Shown: positions 38,821-46,756 of the stretch, piece after piece | How positions within the stretch are numbered: the first letter of the stretch is position 1 | Layout: every line of letters begins with the position of its first letter | From: Nannocystis punicea | GTDB taxonomy: Bacteria; Myxococcota_A; Polyangia; Nannocystales; Nannocystaceae | Assembly: GCF_026965555.1 (NCBI RefSeq) | Contig: NZ_CP114040.1 | Span: forward strand, 4,402,001 to 4,466,000 | DNA length: 64,000 bases | Direction: 5' to 3' | The notes under the pieces: generated by a model | The model's input: the letters and a program-made list of their open reading frames with translations, nothing else | The model's database searches: none | Told to the model about the DNA's origin: nothing | Program-made: the position numbers and the translations under genes

Positions 38821-39561
38821 TCAGGCGCGAGGAGGGCGGGCGCCGAAGATGGCGGTGCCGACCCGGACCATCGTCGCGCCTTCCTCGATCGCGACCTCGA
38901 AGTCGGCGCTCATGCCCATGGAGAGGTGGACGAGGTCGACGCCCGGGCGCGCGATCGCGGCTTCACGGCGCGAGAGCTCGCGCAGGCGGGCGAAGTGGGG
39001 CCGGGTCTGCTCCGGATCTCCTTCGGGAGGTTCGGGCGGGATCGCCATCAGGCCGACGCAGCGCAGCTCGGGGCGGGCGGCGATCCGGTCGAGCAGCGCC
39101 GGCAGGTCGTTCGCGGTGACGCCGGCCTTCTGCGCCTCGTCGCCGACGTTGACCTCGACGAGCACCTCGAGCGGAGTGGTGGCGCCCCGGCCGGCGCGCA
39201 GGCGCGCGACCTCGCGGGCGAGCTCGTCGACGAGCCCCGGTCGGTCGACGGTGTGGACGAGGGCGCCGACGGCGACGACCTTGCGCACCTTGTTGGTCTG
39301 CAGCGGGCCGATGAAGTGCCAGCGCGGCGGCGTGACGGCGGCGGCGACGACCTCGGCCTTGGCCACCAGCTCTTGGGCGTAGTTCTCCCCGAGGTCGCCG
39401 AGTCCGGCCCGGCAGGCCGCGATCACGGCCTCGGCCGGCTGCTTCTTGCTGACGCCGATGAGCGTCGGCACGGGCCCGGGCCCGCGCCGGGCCACGGCGG
39501 CGGCGACCCGGGCGCGCACTGCGGCGAGGTTGGCGGCGATGTCGTCTGGCGTCAAGGACAT
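38821..39561 (-). CDS. YggS/PROSC family PLP-homeostasis protein
   Basis: 246 residues. The PLP-binding lysine lies in LIGVSKKQP near residue 38; GENYAQELVAKAE, WHFIGPLQTNKVRK, LVEVNVGDEAQKAG, LRCVGLMAIPP and LSMGMSADFEVAIEEGATMVRVG are the conserved family blocks in order. These single-domain TIM-barrels bind pyridoxal phosphate without known catalysis and buffer B6 vitamers and amino-acid pools. No pilus or division genes are adjacent. A hairpin array lies just upstream of its start. Confidence 0.93.
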   Translation of the reverse strand: MSLTPDDIAANLAAVRARVAAAVARRGPGPVPTLIGVSKKQPAEAVIAACRAGLGDLGENYAQELVAKAEVVAAAVTPPRWHFIGPLQTNKVRKVVAVGALVHTVDRPGLVDELAREVARLRAGRGATTPLEVLVEVNVGDEAQKAGVTANDLPALLDRIAARPELRCVGLMAIPPEPPEGDPEQTRPHFARLRELSRREAAIARPGVDLVHLSMGMSADFEVAIEEGATMVRVGTAIFGARPPRA

Positions 39562-39572
39562 GCTCTTAAAGG

Positions 39573-39661
39573 CCTGTTCGAAAGGTCAGGTGGTGGAGGG
39601 CGGACGGCCCATCGGGCGAGAGGGGGACGGTCGCGCATGGGACCTGGCGAAAGAGACAGGT
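39573..39661. repeat. Two hairpin elements upstream of yggS
   Basis: CCTGTTC-GAAA-GGTCAGG (39573-39590) and ACCTGGC-GAAAGA-GACAGGT (39642-39661) in the gap between the secreted protein gene (stop 39724) and yggS (start 39561). The second nearly equals the copy at 14221. Confidence 0.6.
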
Positions 39662-39723
39662 GCACAGGTTCCGTGGGTGCTCGGCGCCGGGGCATGGTGA
39701 CGGCGGCGGACGCGGAGCCGGGC

Positions 39724-40758
39724 TCACTGCGGCAGGCAGGCGATCGGGGCGACGGCGCCGGCGAAGGTCGGGCCCATGTCGCGGTAGGTGTGGGCGCGCC
39801 AGAAGTCGCGCGGGTCCTCGGCGAGGTGGAGGGTGCGGTCGTCGCCGCTGCCGCGGACGGCGATCGCGGTCTCGAGGCCGTCGTGGCGCAGCGGGAACGA
39901 CAGGGCCAGGCGATCGCCGCGCTGGCGGTAGGTGAGGGTCTCGGTGGTCCACTCGTCGTAGTCGCCGCGGTGGTGCCAGCCGACGCCGCGGCCGTCGATC
40001 GCCTGCGGCTGCAGCTGGTAGATCGAGAAGCCCATGCCGCCGGTGGCGTAGCGGACCTCCTCGCCCCACAGCCGCCCGCCGATCCGCTCGGCGGTGGCGA
40101 GCTCGGGCATGGCGGGGGTACCTGGCTCTGCAGGCAGGTCGGAGGCGGCCAGGAGCGGCGCGGGGGAGCCTGTCTCTCGGGACATGTCGGCGAGCGCGGG
40201 TCCGCGGGGGAGGTCGAGGGCGGGCGCGGGGGAGCCTGGCTCTCGGGACAGGTCGGCGAGCGCGGGGGCGCCTCGTGTTTGCGGCAGGTCGCCGGCGGGG
40301 TCGAAGCAGGGGGCGCCGGTGGCGGCCGCCGGGGCCTTGAAGTAGCGGGCGCCGCCGACCTCGCGCGGGTCGTCGTCGAGGACCAGCCAGGTGCGACCGT
40401 CTTGCTCTTCGATCCGGTAGCGGACGCGCTGCCGCTCGCCGGTCTTGCGGAAGGTGAGCTCGAGGTGGCCGCCGTCGGCGCGGTAGTCGAAGCTGTGGGT
40501 GTTGGTGAGGCCGACCTTGCCGTAGCGGTAGAGGCCGAAGCCGCCCTCGTGGAAGAAGTAGAAGCGCATGCGGTCGCCCTCGGCGAGGGCCTCCCAGCGG
40601 TGCCAGACGCCCAGCAGCTCGGGATCGACGGCGTCGGCGTCGCAGGTGTCCTCGGGGACAGGTTCGACGACCTCGGGGGCCTCGACGGCGATGAACGGGG
40701 CCGACAGCGCGAGGACCGCGAGGAGGTAGACGCTCGAGAGGCAGAAGGGGCGCCGCAT
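39724..40758 (-). CDS. Exported protein with element-derived repeats in its linker
   Basis: 344 residues from ATG 40758. A signal peptide (1-27) is followed by an N-terminal domain (about 30-155; LLGVWHRWEALAEGDRMRFYFF), a Pro/Ala-rich linker of ~65 residues, and a C-terminal domain (about 220-344) of similar beta-rich style (LTYRQRGDRLALSFPLRHDG). The two domains may be duplicates. The linker consists of repeated 22-residue units such as ADLSREPGSPAP and ADMSRETGSPAP, each built on a hairpin element copy. A further copy encodes PVPEDT near residue 35. The function is unknown, and no catalytic motif is visible. It is a monocistronic unit, divergent from maf. Confidence 0.72.
   Translation of the reverse strand: MRRPFCLSSVYLLAVLALSAPFIAVEAPEVVEPVPEDTCDADAVDPELLGVWHRWEALAEGDRMRFYFFHEGGFGLYRYGKVGLTNTHSFDYRADGGHLELTFRKTGERQRVRYRIEEQDGRTWLVLDDDPREVGGARYFKAPAAATGAPCFDPAGDLPQTRGAPALADLSREPGSPAPALDLPRGPALADMSRETGSPAPLLAASDLPAEPGTPAMPELATAERIGGRLWGEEVRYATGGMGFSIYQLQPQAIDGRGVGWHHRGDYDEWTTETLTYRQRGDRLALSFPLRHDGLETAIAVRGSGDDRTLHLAEDPRDFWRAHTYRDMGPTFAGAVAPIACLPQ
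40120..40252. repeat. Three in-frame hairpin elements in a protein linker
   Basis: ACCTGGCT-CTGC-AGGCAGGT (40120-40139), TGTC-(5)-GGACA (40171-40184) and CCTGGC-TCTC-GGGACAGG (40234-40252). The last two lie in 66-base (22-codon) direct repeats. An exact copy TGTCC-TCGG-GGACA is at 40647-40660 in the same gene. Confidence 0.85.
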
Positions 40759-40898
40759 GGCCGAGATGGTAGCACGCGCCGCCGCTGGGCCCGCCGGGGC
40801 GCCAGGCATCCCGAACAGGGCTCGTGGGCCGCGGCCGCGCTCGCCGGCTCCGGCGAGCACGGCCGTCCCACGCGAGGGCCGCGCGAGCGAGACGAGCG

Positions 40899-41083
40899 CG
40901 CGAGGTCGCGGGCGTGAGGTGCGGCGAGGTCGCGGGCGTGCGGGTCGTGGGTCGAAACGATCCGCGAGTGCGCCCGGCTGATGCCACGTCCGGCGAGGTC
41001 GCGGGCGTGAGGGCGGCGGGCCGAACCATCCGCGAGTGCGCCCGGCCGATCGTACGTCCGACGCGCGGCGCGGCGAGGTTGCG
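40899..41083. repeat. Tandem repeat of about 69 bases in a divergent gap
   Basis: GGCGAGGTCGCGGGCGTG begins at 40923 and 40992, followed in both by similar sequence through CCGCGAGTGCGCCCGGC; partial units precede and follow. It fills most of the 358-base gap 40759-41116 between the exported-protein gene and maf, where I see no gene. Confidence 0.75.
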
Positions 41084-41116
41084 TGAGGGCCCGCGATCCG
41101 GCAAAAGCGGCCGACC

Positions 41117-41716
41117 ATGAACGAGCCGGTGCCGCAGACCTCGCCTGTCCTCGTGCTCGCCTCGGCGTCGCCGCGCCGGGCCGAACTGCTCCGCTCGGCC
41201 GGGATCGCGTTCACGCGCGCACCGGTCGACGCCGACGAGACCTGGCTGCCCGGCGAGCCGCCGCCGGTGTACGTCGAGCGGGTCGCGCGAGCCAAGGCAG
41301 ACCTGGCCTTGCGGCCAGGTTCGGTGGTGCTGGCCGCCGACACGACGGTCTGGCTCGAAGGACAGGTCGAGCCGCTGGCGAAGGCGGCCGATCGCGCCGA
41401 GGCGGCGGCGATGTTGACGCGGCTGGCCGGGCGCTCGCACTTCACGACGACGGCGGTGGCGATCGCCGACGTCCGCGGGCCCGAGGTCCGCTGGCACGAG
41501 TTCGCGGTGACGACGACGGTGTGGTTCAGGCCGCTGACGCAGGTGCAGCTCGATCGCTACCTCGATACCGAGGAGTGGCGCGACAAGGCCGGGGCCTACG
41601 GGATCCAGGGCGCCGCGGCCGGACTGGTGCGCCGGATCGAGGGCAGCTACACCAACGTGGTCGGGCTGCCGCTCGCCGAGGTGGTGGAGCTGCTGGAGAC
41701 GCTCGCGGTCGGCTGA
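41117..41716 (+). CDS. maf: Maf-family nucleotide pyrophosphatase
   Basis: 199 residues. Conserved blocks: VLASASPRRAELLRSAGI near the N-terminus, VVLAADTTVW with the metal-binding Asp, and DKAGAYGIQGAAA near the C-terminus. Maf proteins hydrolyse dTTP/UTP or modified nucleotides to monophosphates, affecting division and nucleotide hygiene. The length is normal. A perfect hairpin element (ACCTGGCC-TTGC-GGCCAGGT) is in frame as DLALRPG, between the first block and the active-site Asp, where related proteins vary. It converges on the fibrinogen-like lipoprotein gene. Confidence 0.92.
   Translation: MNEPVPQTSPVLVLASASPRRAELLRSAGIAFTRAPVDADETWLPGEPPPVYVERVARAKADLALRPGSVVLAADTTVWLEGQVEPLAKAADRAEAAAMLTRLAGRSHFTTTAVAIADVRGPEVRWHEFAVTTTVWFRPLTQVQLDRYLDTEEWRDKAGAYGIQGAAAGLVRRIEGSYTNVVGLPLAEVVELLETLAVG
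41301..41320. repeat. Perfect hairpin element inside maf
   Basis: ACCTGGCC-TTGC-GGCCAGGT, an eight-base perfect stem read in frame as DLALRPG. The arm variant (GG/CC in place of GT/AC) is compensated on both sides. Confidence 0.85.
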
Positions 41717-41912
41717 GCCGAGCTCGCGCGCTCGCACGGGGCCGGCGGACCATGGCGATCGGAGGGTTCGCGGCCGAGGTCGTGCGAGTCGAGGTCATCG
41801 GCGAGACGTACGAAGCCTCGGCTGCCGGCGCCTGCGTGGATGCTCACCGTGGCGAGGGCCGAGAGTCGAGGCTTCGAGGGCGTTGCTCGCGCGGGCGGGC
41901 CGATGCGCAGGG

Positions 41913-41926
41913 TGTCCTCAAGGACA
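41913..41926. repeat. Hairpin element between convergent genes
   Basis: TGTCC-TCAA-GGACA, followed by a looser GATCGGACATGCTCG segment, in the 235-base gap 41717-41951 between maf and the leftward lipoprotein gene. No gene is seen in the gap. Confidence 0.75.
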
Positions 41927-41951
41927 TGGGCGATCGGACATGCTCGAACGG

Positions 41952-43202
41952 TCAGCCTTCGGGCGGGCCGAGCTTGTCGCCGACCTCGCACAGGAAGTGC
42001 GAGCTGGTCGCGCCCTTGCCGTTCATGTTGAACGCCACGTAGCCGGTGAGGACGGGCGGCTGGACCTTGAGGTTCCAGTCGTAGTAGAGCGAGCAGCCGG
42101 CGCAGTTGTTGACGCCGGGCTGGCCGACGAACAGCTTGTCGGTGACCCAGTAGGGCAGGACGACGGCGGGGGACTGCGGATCGGGCCGGATCGCCCACTG
42201 CGGGCAGTCCTCGCTGTTGAGGGGCTTGCTCTCGCAGCTGCTGCCGGGGGTGACGGGGTAGATGCCCATGATCGAGAGGTAGCCGGCCGCGTCGCTGTCG
42301 ATCGCGGAGGTCGAGGGGAAGTCGCCGTCGTTCTTGACCGGGGCGAACACGTCCGCGCTGGCGGCGATGATGGCGGCCTTGAGGTGCGCCGCGCTGCGCG
42401 GCGAGAACAGGCGCAGGCCCCAGGTGGCGCACTTCTCCTCGGCTTGCGCCGCGGTGAGCGGCTCGCCGAGGAACTTGTCCGGATCGGGCGGGTCGGGGAC
42501 CATGGTGCCCGAGGCGTACTTTAAAAAGGTGTAGCCGCCGGCGTCGGCGTCCATGTCGCACCAGACGGTCGGGTGACCATCGGCGCGATGGACGACGTGG
42601 AGACCGGTCTTCGCCGCGTCGCCCCAGCCGGTCTCGATGTCGAGGCACGAGGTGGCGAGGGTGCAGTCGGGGAGGCAGCCGTACATCGGGTTCGAGTCGT
42701 CGCACGCCTCGCCCTCTTTGGCCTGGACCAGGCCGTCGCCGCAGCGCGGGGACAGGTCCTTGCAGAACTTGCCGCAGTGGCCGTAGGTGCCGTTCTTGCC
42801 CTTGCCGTCGTCGCACAGCTCGTGGCCGACCTTCACCAGGCCGTCGCCGCAGACGTTCCAGCGGCAGGAGCGGGTGCAGTCGCCCTCGTCGTCGTTGGCC
42901 TCGCCCTGGTCGCACTGCTCGGGCGGATCGATCTTGCCGTTGCCGCACGGCGCCGCCGGAGACCCGGTGGTCGAGGTGCCGCCGCTGTCGCCGTGGCCCG
43001 GATCGACGGTGGTCGTCATGATGCCGAGCGTCGCACCGCTGCCGTCGGTGCTGCTGCCGTCGCCGCTCGCGGGCTCGACGCCGGTGCTGCTCCCGGGCTG
43101 GTCGCCGTTGTCGAGGCAGGCCGCGACCGTCAGTGCCACGCCGATGCTGCCCGCGCGCCACGCGACTCCGACCCAGATCCGAGGAGGGACTCGTTCGTGC
43201 AT
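41952..43202 (-). CDS. Lipoprotein with DUF4215-type Cys repeats and fibrinogen-like domain
   Basis: 416 residues from ATG 43202. The signal ends in TVAACL (lipobox). A Ser/Gly/Thr linker leads to three Cys-rich repeats of the myxobacterial CGDG/DUF4215 type: CGNGKIDPPEQCDQG, CGDGLVKVGHELCDDG and CGDGLVQAKEGEACDD. Residues ~170-416 resemble a fibrinogen C-terminal or intelectin-like domain (TVWCDMDADAGGYTFLKYA), a lectin-type fold also found in predatory bacteria. Such proteins are surface-exposed and may recognise prey or extracellular glycans. It is monocistronic, with a 13-base palindrome 47 bases upstream. Confidence 0.78.
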   Translation of the reverse strand: MHERVPPRIWVGVAWRAGSIGVALTVAACLDNGDQPGSSTGVEPASGDGSSTDGSGATLGIMTTTVDPGHGDSGGTSTTGSPAAPCGNGKIDPPEQCDQGEANDDEGDCTRSCRWNVCGDGLVKVGHELCDDGKGKNGTYGHCGKFCKDLSPRCGDGLVQAKEGEACDDSNPMYGCLPDCTLATSCLDIETGWGDAAKTGLHVVHRADGHPTVWCDMDADAGGYTFLKYASGTMVPDPPDPDKFLGEPLTAAQAEEKCATWGLRLFSPRSAAHLKAAIIAASADVFAPVKNDGDFPSTSAIDSDAAGYLSIMGIYPVTPGSSCESKPLNSEDCPQWAIRPDPQSPAVVLPYWVTDKLFVGQPGVNNCAGCSLYYDWNLKVQPPVLTGYVAFNMNGKGATSSHFLCEVGDKLGPPEG

Positions 43203-43248
43203 CGACTCGTTCCCGACGCTGGTGAGGGAACAATGGGCGCGGGCAAAT

Positions 43249-43261
43249 TGCAATGATTGCA
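43249..43261. promoter_or_regulatory. Palindrome upstream of the fibrinogen-like lipoprotein gene
   Basis: TGCAAT-G-ATTGCA, a perfect six-base inverted repeat in the AT-richest part of the gap, 47 bases before ATG 43202. It is operator-like. Confidence 0.35.
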
Positions 43262-43362
43262 CACGCAACCACCGCGGGCCCGCAGGCGCCGGACTCTGCC
43301 GTGCGCTGAATGCGAGGGGCGAGGCTCTGACTAAATTGCGATCTGGCTTACAAAGCGTGCAG

Positions 43363-44562
43363 TCACTCGCTCGGGACCGTAACGCGCTGCGGCTGCACGC
43401 GGGAGCCACGGAGCATGTCCTGGAACGGATTGTCGTCGCGCCAGACGTCGCCGGCGAGCATGCTGATGAGGCCGCGGCGCAGCTGCGGGTCGGGGGTGCG
43501 GGCGAAGAACAGGTGGGACACGAGGCGCGTGTGGTAAAAGCGGCGGATCAGCTGCTCGAAGCTGTCGTAGGCGATCTGCATGGTGGCGTGGACGGGGGCC
43601 ATGAGATCGGCCGCGGCCTCGCGACCTTCGGCGAGGGCGGGGACGAGGACGTCGACGGTCCGCTCGGCGCCCAGCATCGCCAGCGAGACGCCCGAGGAGA
43701 ACACGGGGTCGAGGAATGCGCAGGCGTCGCCGACACAGGCCCAGCGCGACCCGGAGGGGCGCGTGTTCTTGTAGCTCCAGTTGCGGATCGTCCGCGAGGC
43801 GCTGCGGGTCGCCCCGGCGGTGAGGCGACGGCACAGCGGCGAGGCGGCCAGGGCGGCCTCGAAGGCGTCGTCGTCGAGCTTGCCGCGCCACTTCACCAGG
43901 CCGACGCTGAGGCGACCGCCGTGCATCGGGATCAGCCAGTGCCAGCCGTCCTCGACGATCAGGACCTTGATGTTGCCCTGCTCGCCGAGCTCGGCCCAGA
44001 CCTCGGGCGAGAGGCCGTCGAAGTGACAGAAGACGGCGGCGCGCCCGAGCTCGTGCAGCGGGGCGATCGTGCGGGCGCCGCGGCCCAGCATGGCGTCCTG
44101 GCCGGTGCAGTCGAGGAGGAAGCGGGCCCGGTGCTCGCCGCGGTCGGTGACGACGCGGACGTGGTCCTCGGCGAACTCGACGTCCTGCACGCGCTCGCCG
44201 AAGCGGATGTCGGCGCCGCGGCTGGTGGCGAGGTCGGCGAGCATGGCGTCGAAGGTGGCGCGGTCGACCTGCCAGGCGTGCGGGGGCGTGCCGTCGAGGC
44301 CGTCGGCGAAGCTGAAGAAGGCGAACTCGCCGGTGCGCTCGTCGATGAACTCGGCGCCCTGCTTGTACTGCCAGCGCGCGCGGTCCATGACGACGCCGAG
44401 GCGGGCGAAGATCGGCAGGTCGATCGGCAGCAGCGACTCGCCGATGTGGAAGCGCGGGAACACGTCCCTGTCGAGCGTGAGGGCCCGGACGCCCGCTTGC
44501 GCGAGCAAGTTGGCGGCGGTCGAGCCGGCAGGGCCGGCGCCGACGATCACGACGTCGTGCAT
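43363..44562 (-). CDS. FAD-dependent halogenase-like oxidoreductase
   Basis: 399 residues. FAD loop GAGPAGSTAANLL (8-20), FHIGESLLP (38-46), a Lys at 67 in YKQGAEF where halogenases keep their active-site Lys, WHWLIP (207-212), which fits the WxWxIP signature of flavin-dependent halogenases, and GDACAFLDPVFSSG, the second FAD site. Homologues occur in xanthomonadin and aryl-polyene loci, some without proven halogenation. It ends the leftward operon glyA-KS-CLF-dehydratase-fabG, seven bases after fabG, so a role in tailoring a polyene or aromatic acyl product is likely. Confidence 0.8.
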   Translation of the reverse strand: MHDVVIVGAGPAGSTAANLLAQAGVRALTLDRDVFPRFHIGESLLPIDLPIFARLGVVMDRARWQYKQGAEFIDERTGEFAFFSFADGLDGTPPHAWQVDRATFDAMLADLATSRGADIRFGERVQDVEFAEDHVRVVTDRGEHRARFLLDCTGQDAMLGRGARTIAPLHELGRAAVFCHFDGLSPEVWAELGEQGNIKVLIVEDGWHWLIPMHGGRLSVGLVKWRGKLDDDAFEAALAASPLCRRLTAGATRSASRTIRNWSYKNTRPSGSRWACVGDACAFLDPVFSSGVSLAMLGAERTVDVLVPALAEGREAAADLMAPVHATMQIAYDSFEQLIRRFYHTRLVSHLFFARTPDPQLRRGLISMLAGDVWRDDNPFQDMLRGSRVQPQRVTVPSE

Positions 44563-44569
44563 GACCGGG

Positions 44570-45292
44570 TCATACCATGCCGCCGTTGATGCCGATCACC
44601 TGACCGGTGATGTACGCGGCGGCGTCGCTGGCGAGGAAGGCCACCATCGCGGCGACCTCGGGGGCGGTGCCGAGCCGCTGCGCGGGGATCCGCGGCATCA
44701 CGTGCTCGAGCGGGACGTCCTTGATCATGTCGGTGTCGACCAGGCCGGGGGCCACTGCATTGACGGTGACGCCCTTGCGGGCGAGCTCCAGCGCCAGCGA
44801 CTTGGTCGCGCCGATGACGCCGGCCTTGGCCGCGGCGTACGCGACCTGCCCGCGGTTGCCGAGCTGCGCCGAGACGGAGCTCATGGTGATGATCCGGCCC
44901 CACTTGCGCCGCACCATCGGCATGATCACGGGCCGGGTGACGTTGTAGAAGCCGCCGAGGCTGGTCCGAAGGACAGCTTCCCAGTCGGCCCGCTCGAGCG
45001 CGGGGAACGGGGCGTCGCGGGCGATGCCGGCGTTGTTGACGACGACCCCGAGCGGCCGCGGGTCGGCGAGGATCGCGGTCATGGCGGCGTCGGCGGCGGC
45101 GTCGTCGCCGACGTCGAAGCGGCTGAGGACGACCTCGCCGCCGGCGGCGCGGATCCGGGCGGCGACGGCCTCGGCGGCGGCGTCGTCGCTGCGGTAGTTG
45201 AGGACGATCGGGTGACCGGCGGCCGCGAGGGCCTCGGCGATCGCGGCGCCGATCCCTCGACTGGCGCCGGTGACGAGCGCGCGTGGCTTCAT
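44570..45292 (-). CDS. 3-oxoacyl-[ACP] reductase (FabG/ApeQ-like)
   Basis: 240 residues from ATG 45292, overlapping the dehydratase stop by ATGA. TGASRGIG NADPH loop at 8-15, VNNAGIARD, catalytic Ser in SSVSAQLGNRG, YAAAK (Tyr-x3-Lys), and C-terminal GQVIGINGG. It is a normal FabG in length and motifs. Its context (KS, chain-length-factor-like protein, ApeP-type dehydratase) points to the reductase step of an aryl-polyene-type type II synthase rather than housekeeping fatty-acid synthesis. A weak hairpin copy (44961-44976) lies in RTSLGGF codons. Confidence 0.88.
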   Translation of the reverse strand: MKPRALVTGASRGIGAAIAEALAAAGHPIVLNYRSDDAAAEAVAARIRAAGGEVVLSRFDVGDDAAADAAMTAILADPRPLGVVVNNAGIARDAPFPALERADWEAVLRTSLGGFYNVTRPVIMPMVRRKWGRIITMSSVSAQLGNRGQVAYAAAKAGVIGATKSLALELARKGVTVNAVAPGLVDTDMIKDVPLEHVMPRIPAQRLGTAPEVAAMVAFLASDAAAYITGQVIGINGGMV

Positions 45293-45741
45293 GCGGAGCT
45301 CCCTGCAGAGCGGGTGACGGGGGCGGTGGAGACGACGGAGAGGACGGCCTCGGCCAGCGGCTGGCCGCGGCAGGTGACGGCGGCGCGGTACTCGGCCATG
45401 GCGCCGGCGAACACGCGGGTGGCGACGATCTGCAGCGGGTCGCCGACGGCGAGGTGCTCGGCGTGCAGCTCGAGGCCGCGGCAGGCGGCGATGAGGCCGA
45501 GCGCGGGCGGCTGGCCGCCTTCGCGCGCGCGCAGGCCGGCGAACGCGGCGATCGTCTGGGCCATGTACTCGAGCAGGGCCGAGGCGTGGAGGCGGCCGCC
45601 GGCGAGGAACAGGTTGTCGGCGCGGACCACCGCGGCGCAGGTGATGCCGTCGTCGTCGGCGGCCACGACCTCGTCGACGAGCAGCATCGGCGGGCGCTGC
45701 GGGACCAGCTCGGCCACCGGCGGGAAGGCGGCGGCGGTCAT
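45289..45741 (-). CDS. ApeP-like 3-hydroxyacyl-ACP dehydratase
   Basis: 150 residues from ATG 45741, which overlaps the stop of the chain-length-factor-like gene. A hotdog-fold protein with LVPQRPPMLLVDEVV, the typical ApeP/FabZ-like start, and LLEYMAQTIAAFAGLRA, the central helix of the aryl-polyene dehydratase subgroup. It dehydrates 3-hydroxyacyl-ACP to build conjugated double bonds. Both gene ends are ATGA-coupled, so it is made in step with its partners. Confidence 0.85.
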   Translation of the reverse strand: MTAAAFPPVAELVPQRPPMLLVDEVVAADDDGITCAAVVRADNLFLAGGRLHASALLEYMAQTIAAFAGLRAREGGQPPALGLIAACRGLELHAEHLAVGDPLQIVATRVFAGAMAEYRAAVTCRGQPLAEAVLSVVSTAPVTRSAGSSA

Positions 45742-46535
45742 GCGCCGGCTCCGAGCGCGCACTGCCAGCCGGCGGCGAGGTGCGGCTCGAGGGCGACGCG
45801 CGCCGGGGCGCCGGCGGCGAGCGCCTCGACCAGCGTGAGCGCGGCGGCGCACGGGTTGTCGGCCAGCCAGGGCGGGATCGGGCGCGGCGCTTCGGGCATG
45901 TCGTTCGCGCCATGTTCGAGGCGACATGTCCTCGCGGGCATGTCCCCGGGGGCAGACGCGGAGAGGGCGAAGGCGGCGGCGAACGGGTCCCAGCGGCGGC
46001 CGGCGGCCAGCGGCTCGGGCAGCGGCTCCTCGGCGATCACGAGCACGACGTCGCCCTCGCCGGCGGCGACCAGGGCGGCGCACTCGAGCAGGCCCATGGC
46101 CACCGTGGAGCGCCCGGCCGAGAGGGCGGCGTTGCCGGCCCGGTTGCCGGTGGCGATCGAGACGTAGCCGGCCGCGGTGTTGTGGACGCTGTTGTGGAAC
46201 TTGGTCGGCGAGAGCGGCTCGCCGGCGACGAGCAGGGCGGCGAGGAGGTCGAGGGTGGTGCGGATCTCGCCGTAGACGGAGCCGTAGACGAAGGTGGCGC
46301 CGGTCGGGTCGAGGCTGCCGTCGCGCAGCGCCTGGGCCGCGACCTCGGCGGCCATGCGCGTGAGCAGGCTGGTGCGCCGGCGCATCATCGGCGGCAGCAG
46401 CTCGGCCTTCGGCGCGGCCGGCTCGCGCGCCTGGCCTTCGGGACAGGCGTCGGGCCGCGCCCGCCAGGCGGCGAGGTCGGGGTAGCCGGGGGCCCAGAAG
46501 CCGAGGCCGCGGACGGTGAAGGCGAGCGCGCTCAT
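45738..46535 (-). CDS. Beta-ketoacyl synthase chain-length-factor-like protein (Ketoacyl-synt_2, ApeC-type)
   Basis: 265 residues from ATG 46535. It covers only the N-terminal half of a thiolase-fold ketosynthase (MSALAFTVRGLGFWAPG, GSVYGEIRTTLDLL, FHNSVHNTAAGYVSIATGN) and has no active-site Cys, as expected for Ketoacyl-synt_2 proteins in aryl-polyene clusters. Two hairpin elements are in frame: CPEGQ near residue 31 and DMPARTCRLEHGANDMPEA near 197-215, both in variable regions. The upstream KS gene is separated from it by a 205-base insertion flanked by 20-base direct repeats that include this gene's start codon. Confidence 0.82.
   Translation of the reverse strand: MSALAFTVRGLGFWAPGYPDLAAWRARPDACPEGQAREPAAPKAELLPPMMRRRTSLLTRMAAEVAAQALRDGSLDPTGATFVYGSVYGEIRTTLDLLAALLVAGEPLSPTKFHNSVHNTAAGYVSIATGNRAGNAALSAGRSTVAMGLLECAALVAAGEGDVVLVIAEEPLPEPLAAGRRWDPFAAAFALSASAPGDMPARTCRLEHGANDMPEAPRPIPPWLADNPCAAALTLVEALAAGAPARVALEPHLAAGWQCALGAGA
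45924..45943. repeat. Hairpin element inside the CLF-like gene
   Basis: ACATGTCC-TCGC-GGGCATGT with one mismatch, within a denser run of half-sites 45895-45950 (peptide DMPARTC...NDMPE). A second, C(UUCG)G copy GCCTGGCC-TTCG-GGACAGGC is at 46429-46448 (peptide CPEGQA). Confidence 0.8.
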
Positions 46536-46756
46536 GCCGGGCCTCCGGGCGGGTTCGCGAGGGTCGCGGAGGATGAACTTCGGGACAGGGCTTTGGGGGC
46601 CTGTCCATGAGTGCAGGCGCGCGCGCGCTCGCGGTCGGCCGCGCGGCCGGCGGCGGGGCGACGCGACGGGCGAGCCGCCCGAGCCGCCGAGGATGAACTT
46701 CGGGACATGGCCTTCGGGCCCTGTCTGAAAGCGCAGGCGCTCATGCCGGGCCTCCG
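46528..46756. repeat. 20-base direct repeats flanking a duplicated hairpin insertion
   Basis: GCGCTCATGCCGGGCCTCCG occurs exactly at 46528-46547 and 46737-46756. Between them are two 50-base near-copies (46571-46620 and 46691-46740), each starting GGATGAACTTCGGGACA and containing a hairpin element: GGACAGG...CCTGTCC (46583-46606) and GACATGGCC-TTCG-GGCCCTGTC (46704-46725). The direct repeats span the KS stop region and the start codon of the CLF-like gene, as if an ancestral ATGA junction had been split. Confidence 0.88.

Noticed and set aside
46532..46744. 70-codon minus-strand frame between KS and the CLF-like gene
   Set aside because: It starts with a copy of the CLF start region and consists of Ser/Arg/Ala low complexity from the duplicated insertion; no support as a real protein.
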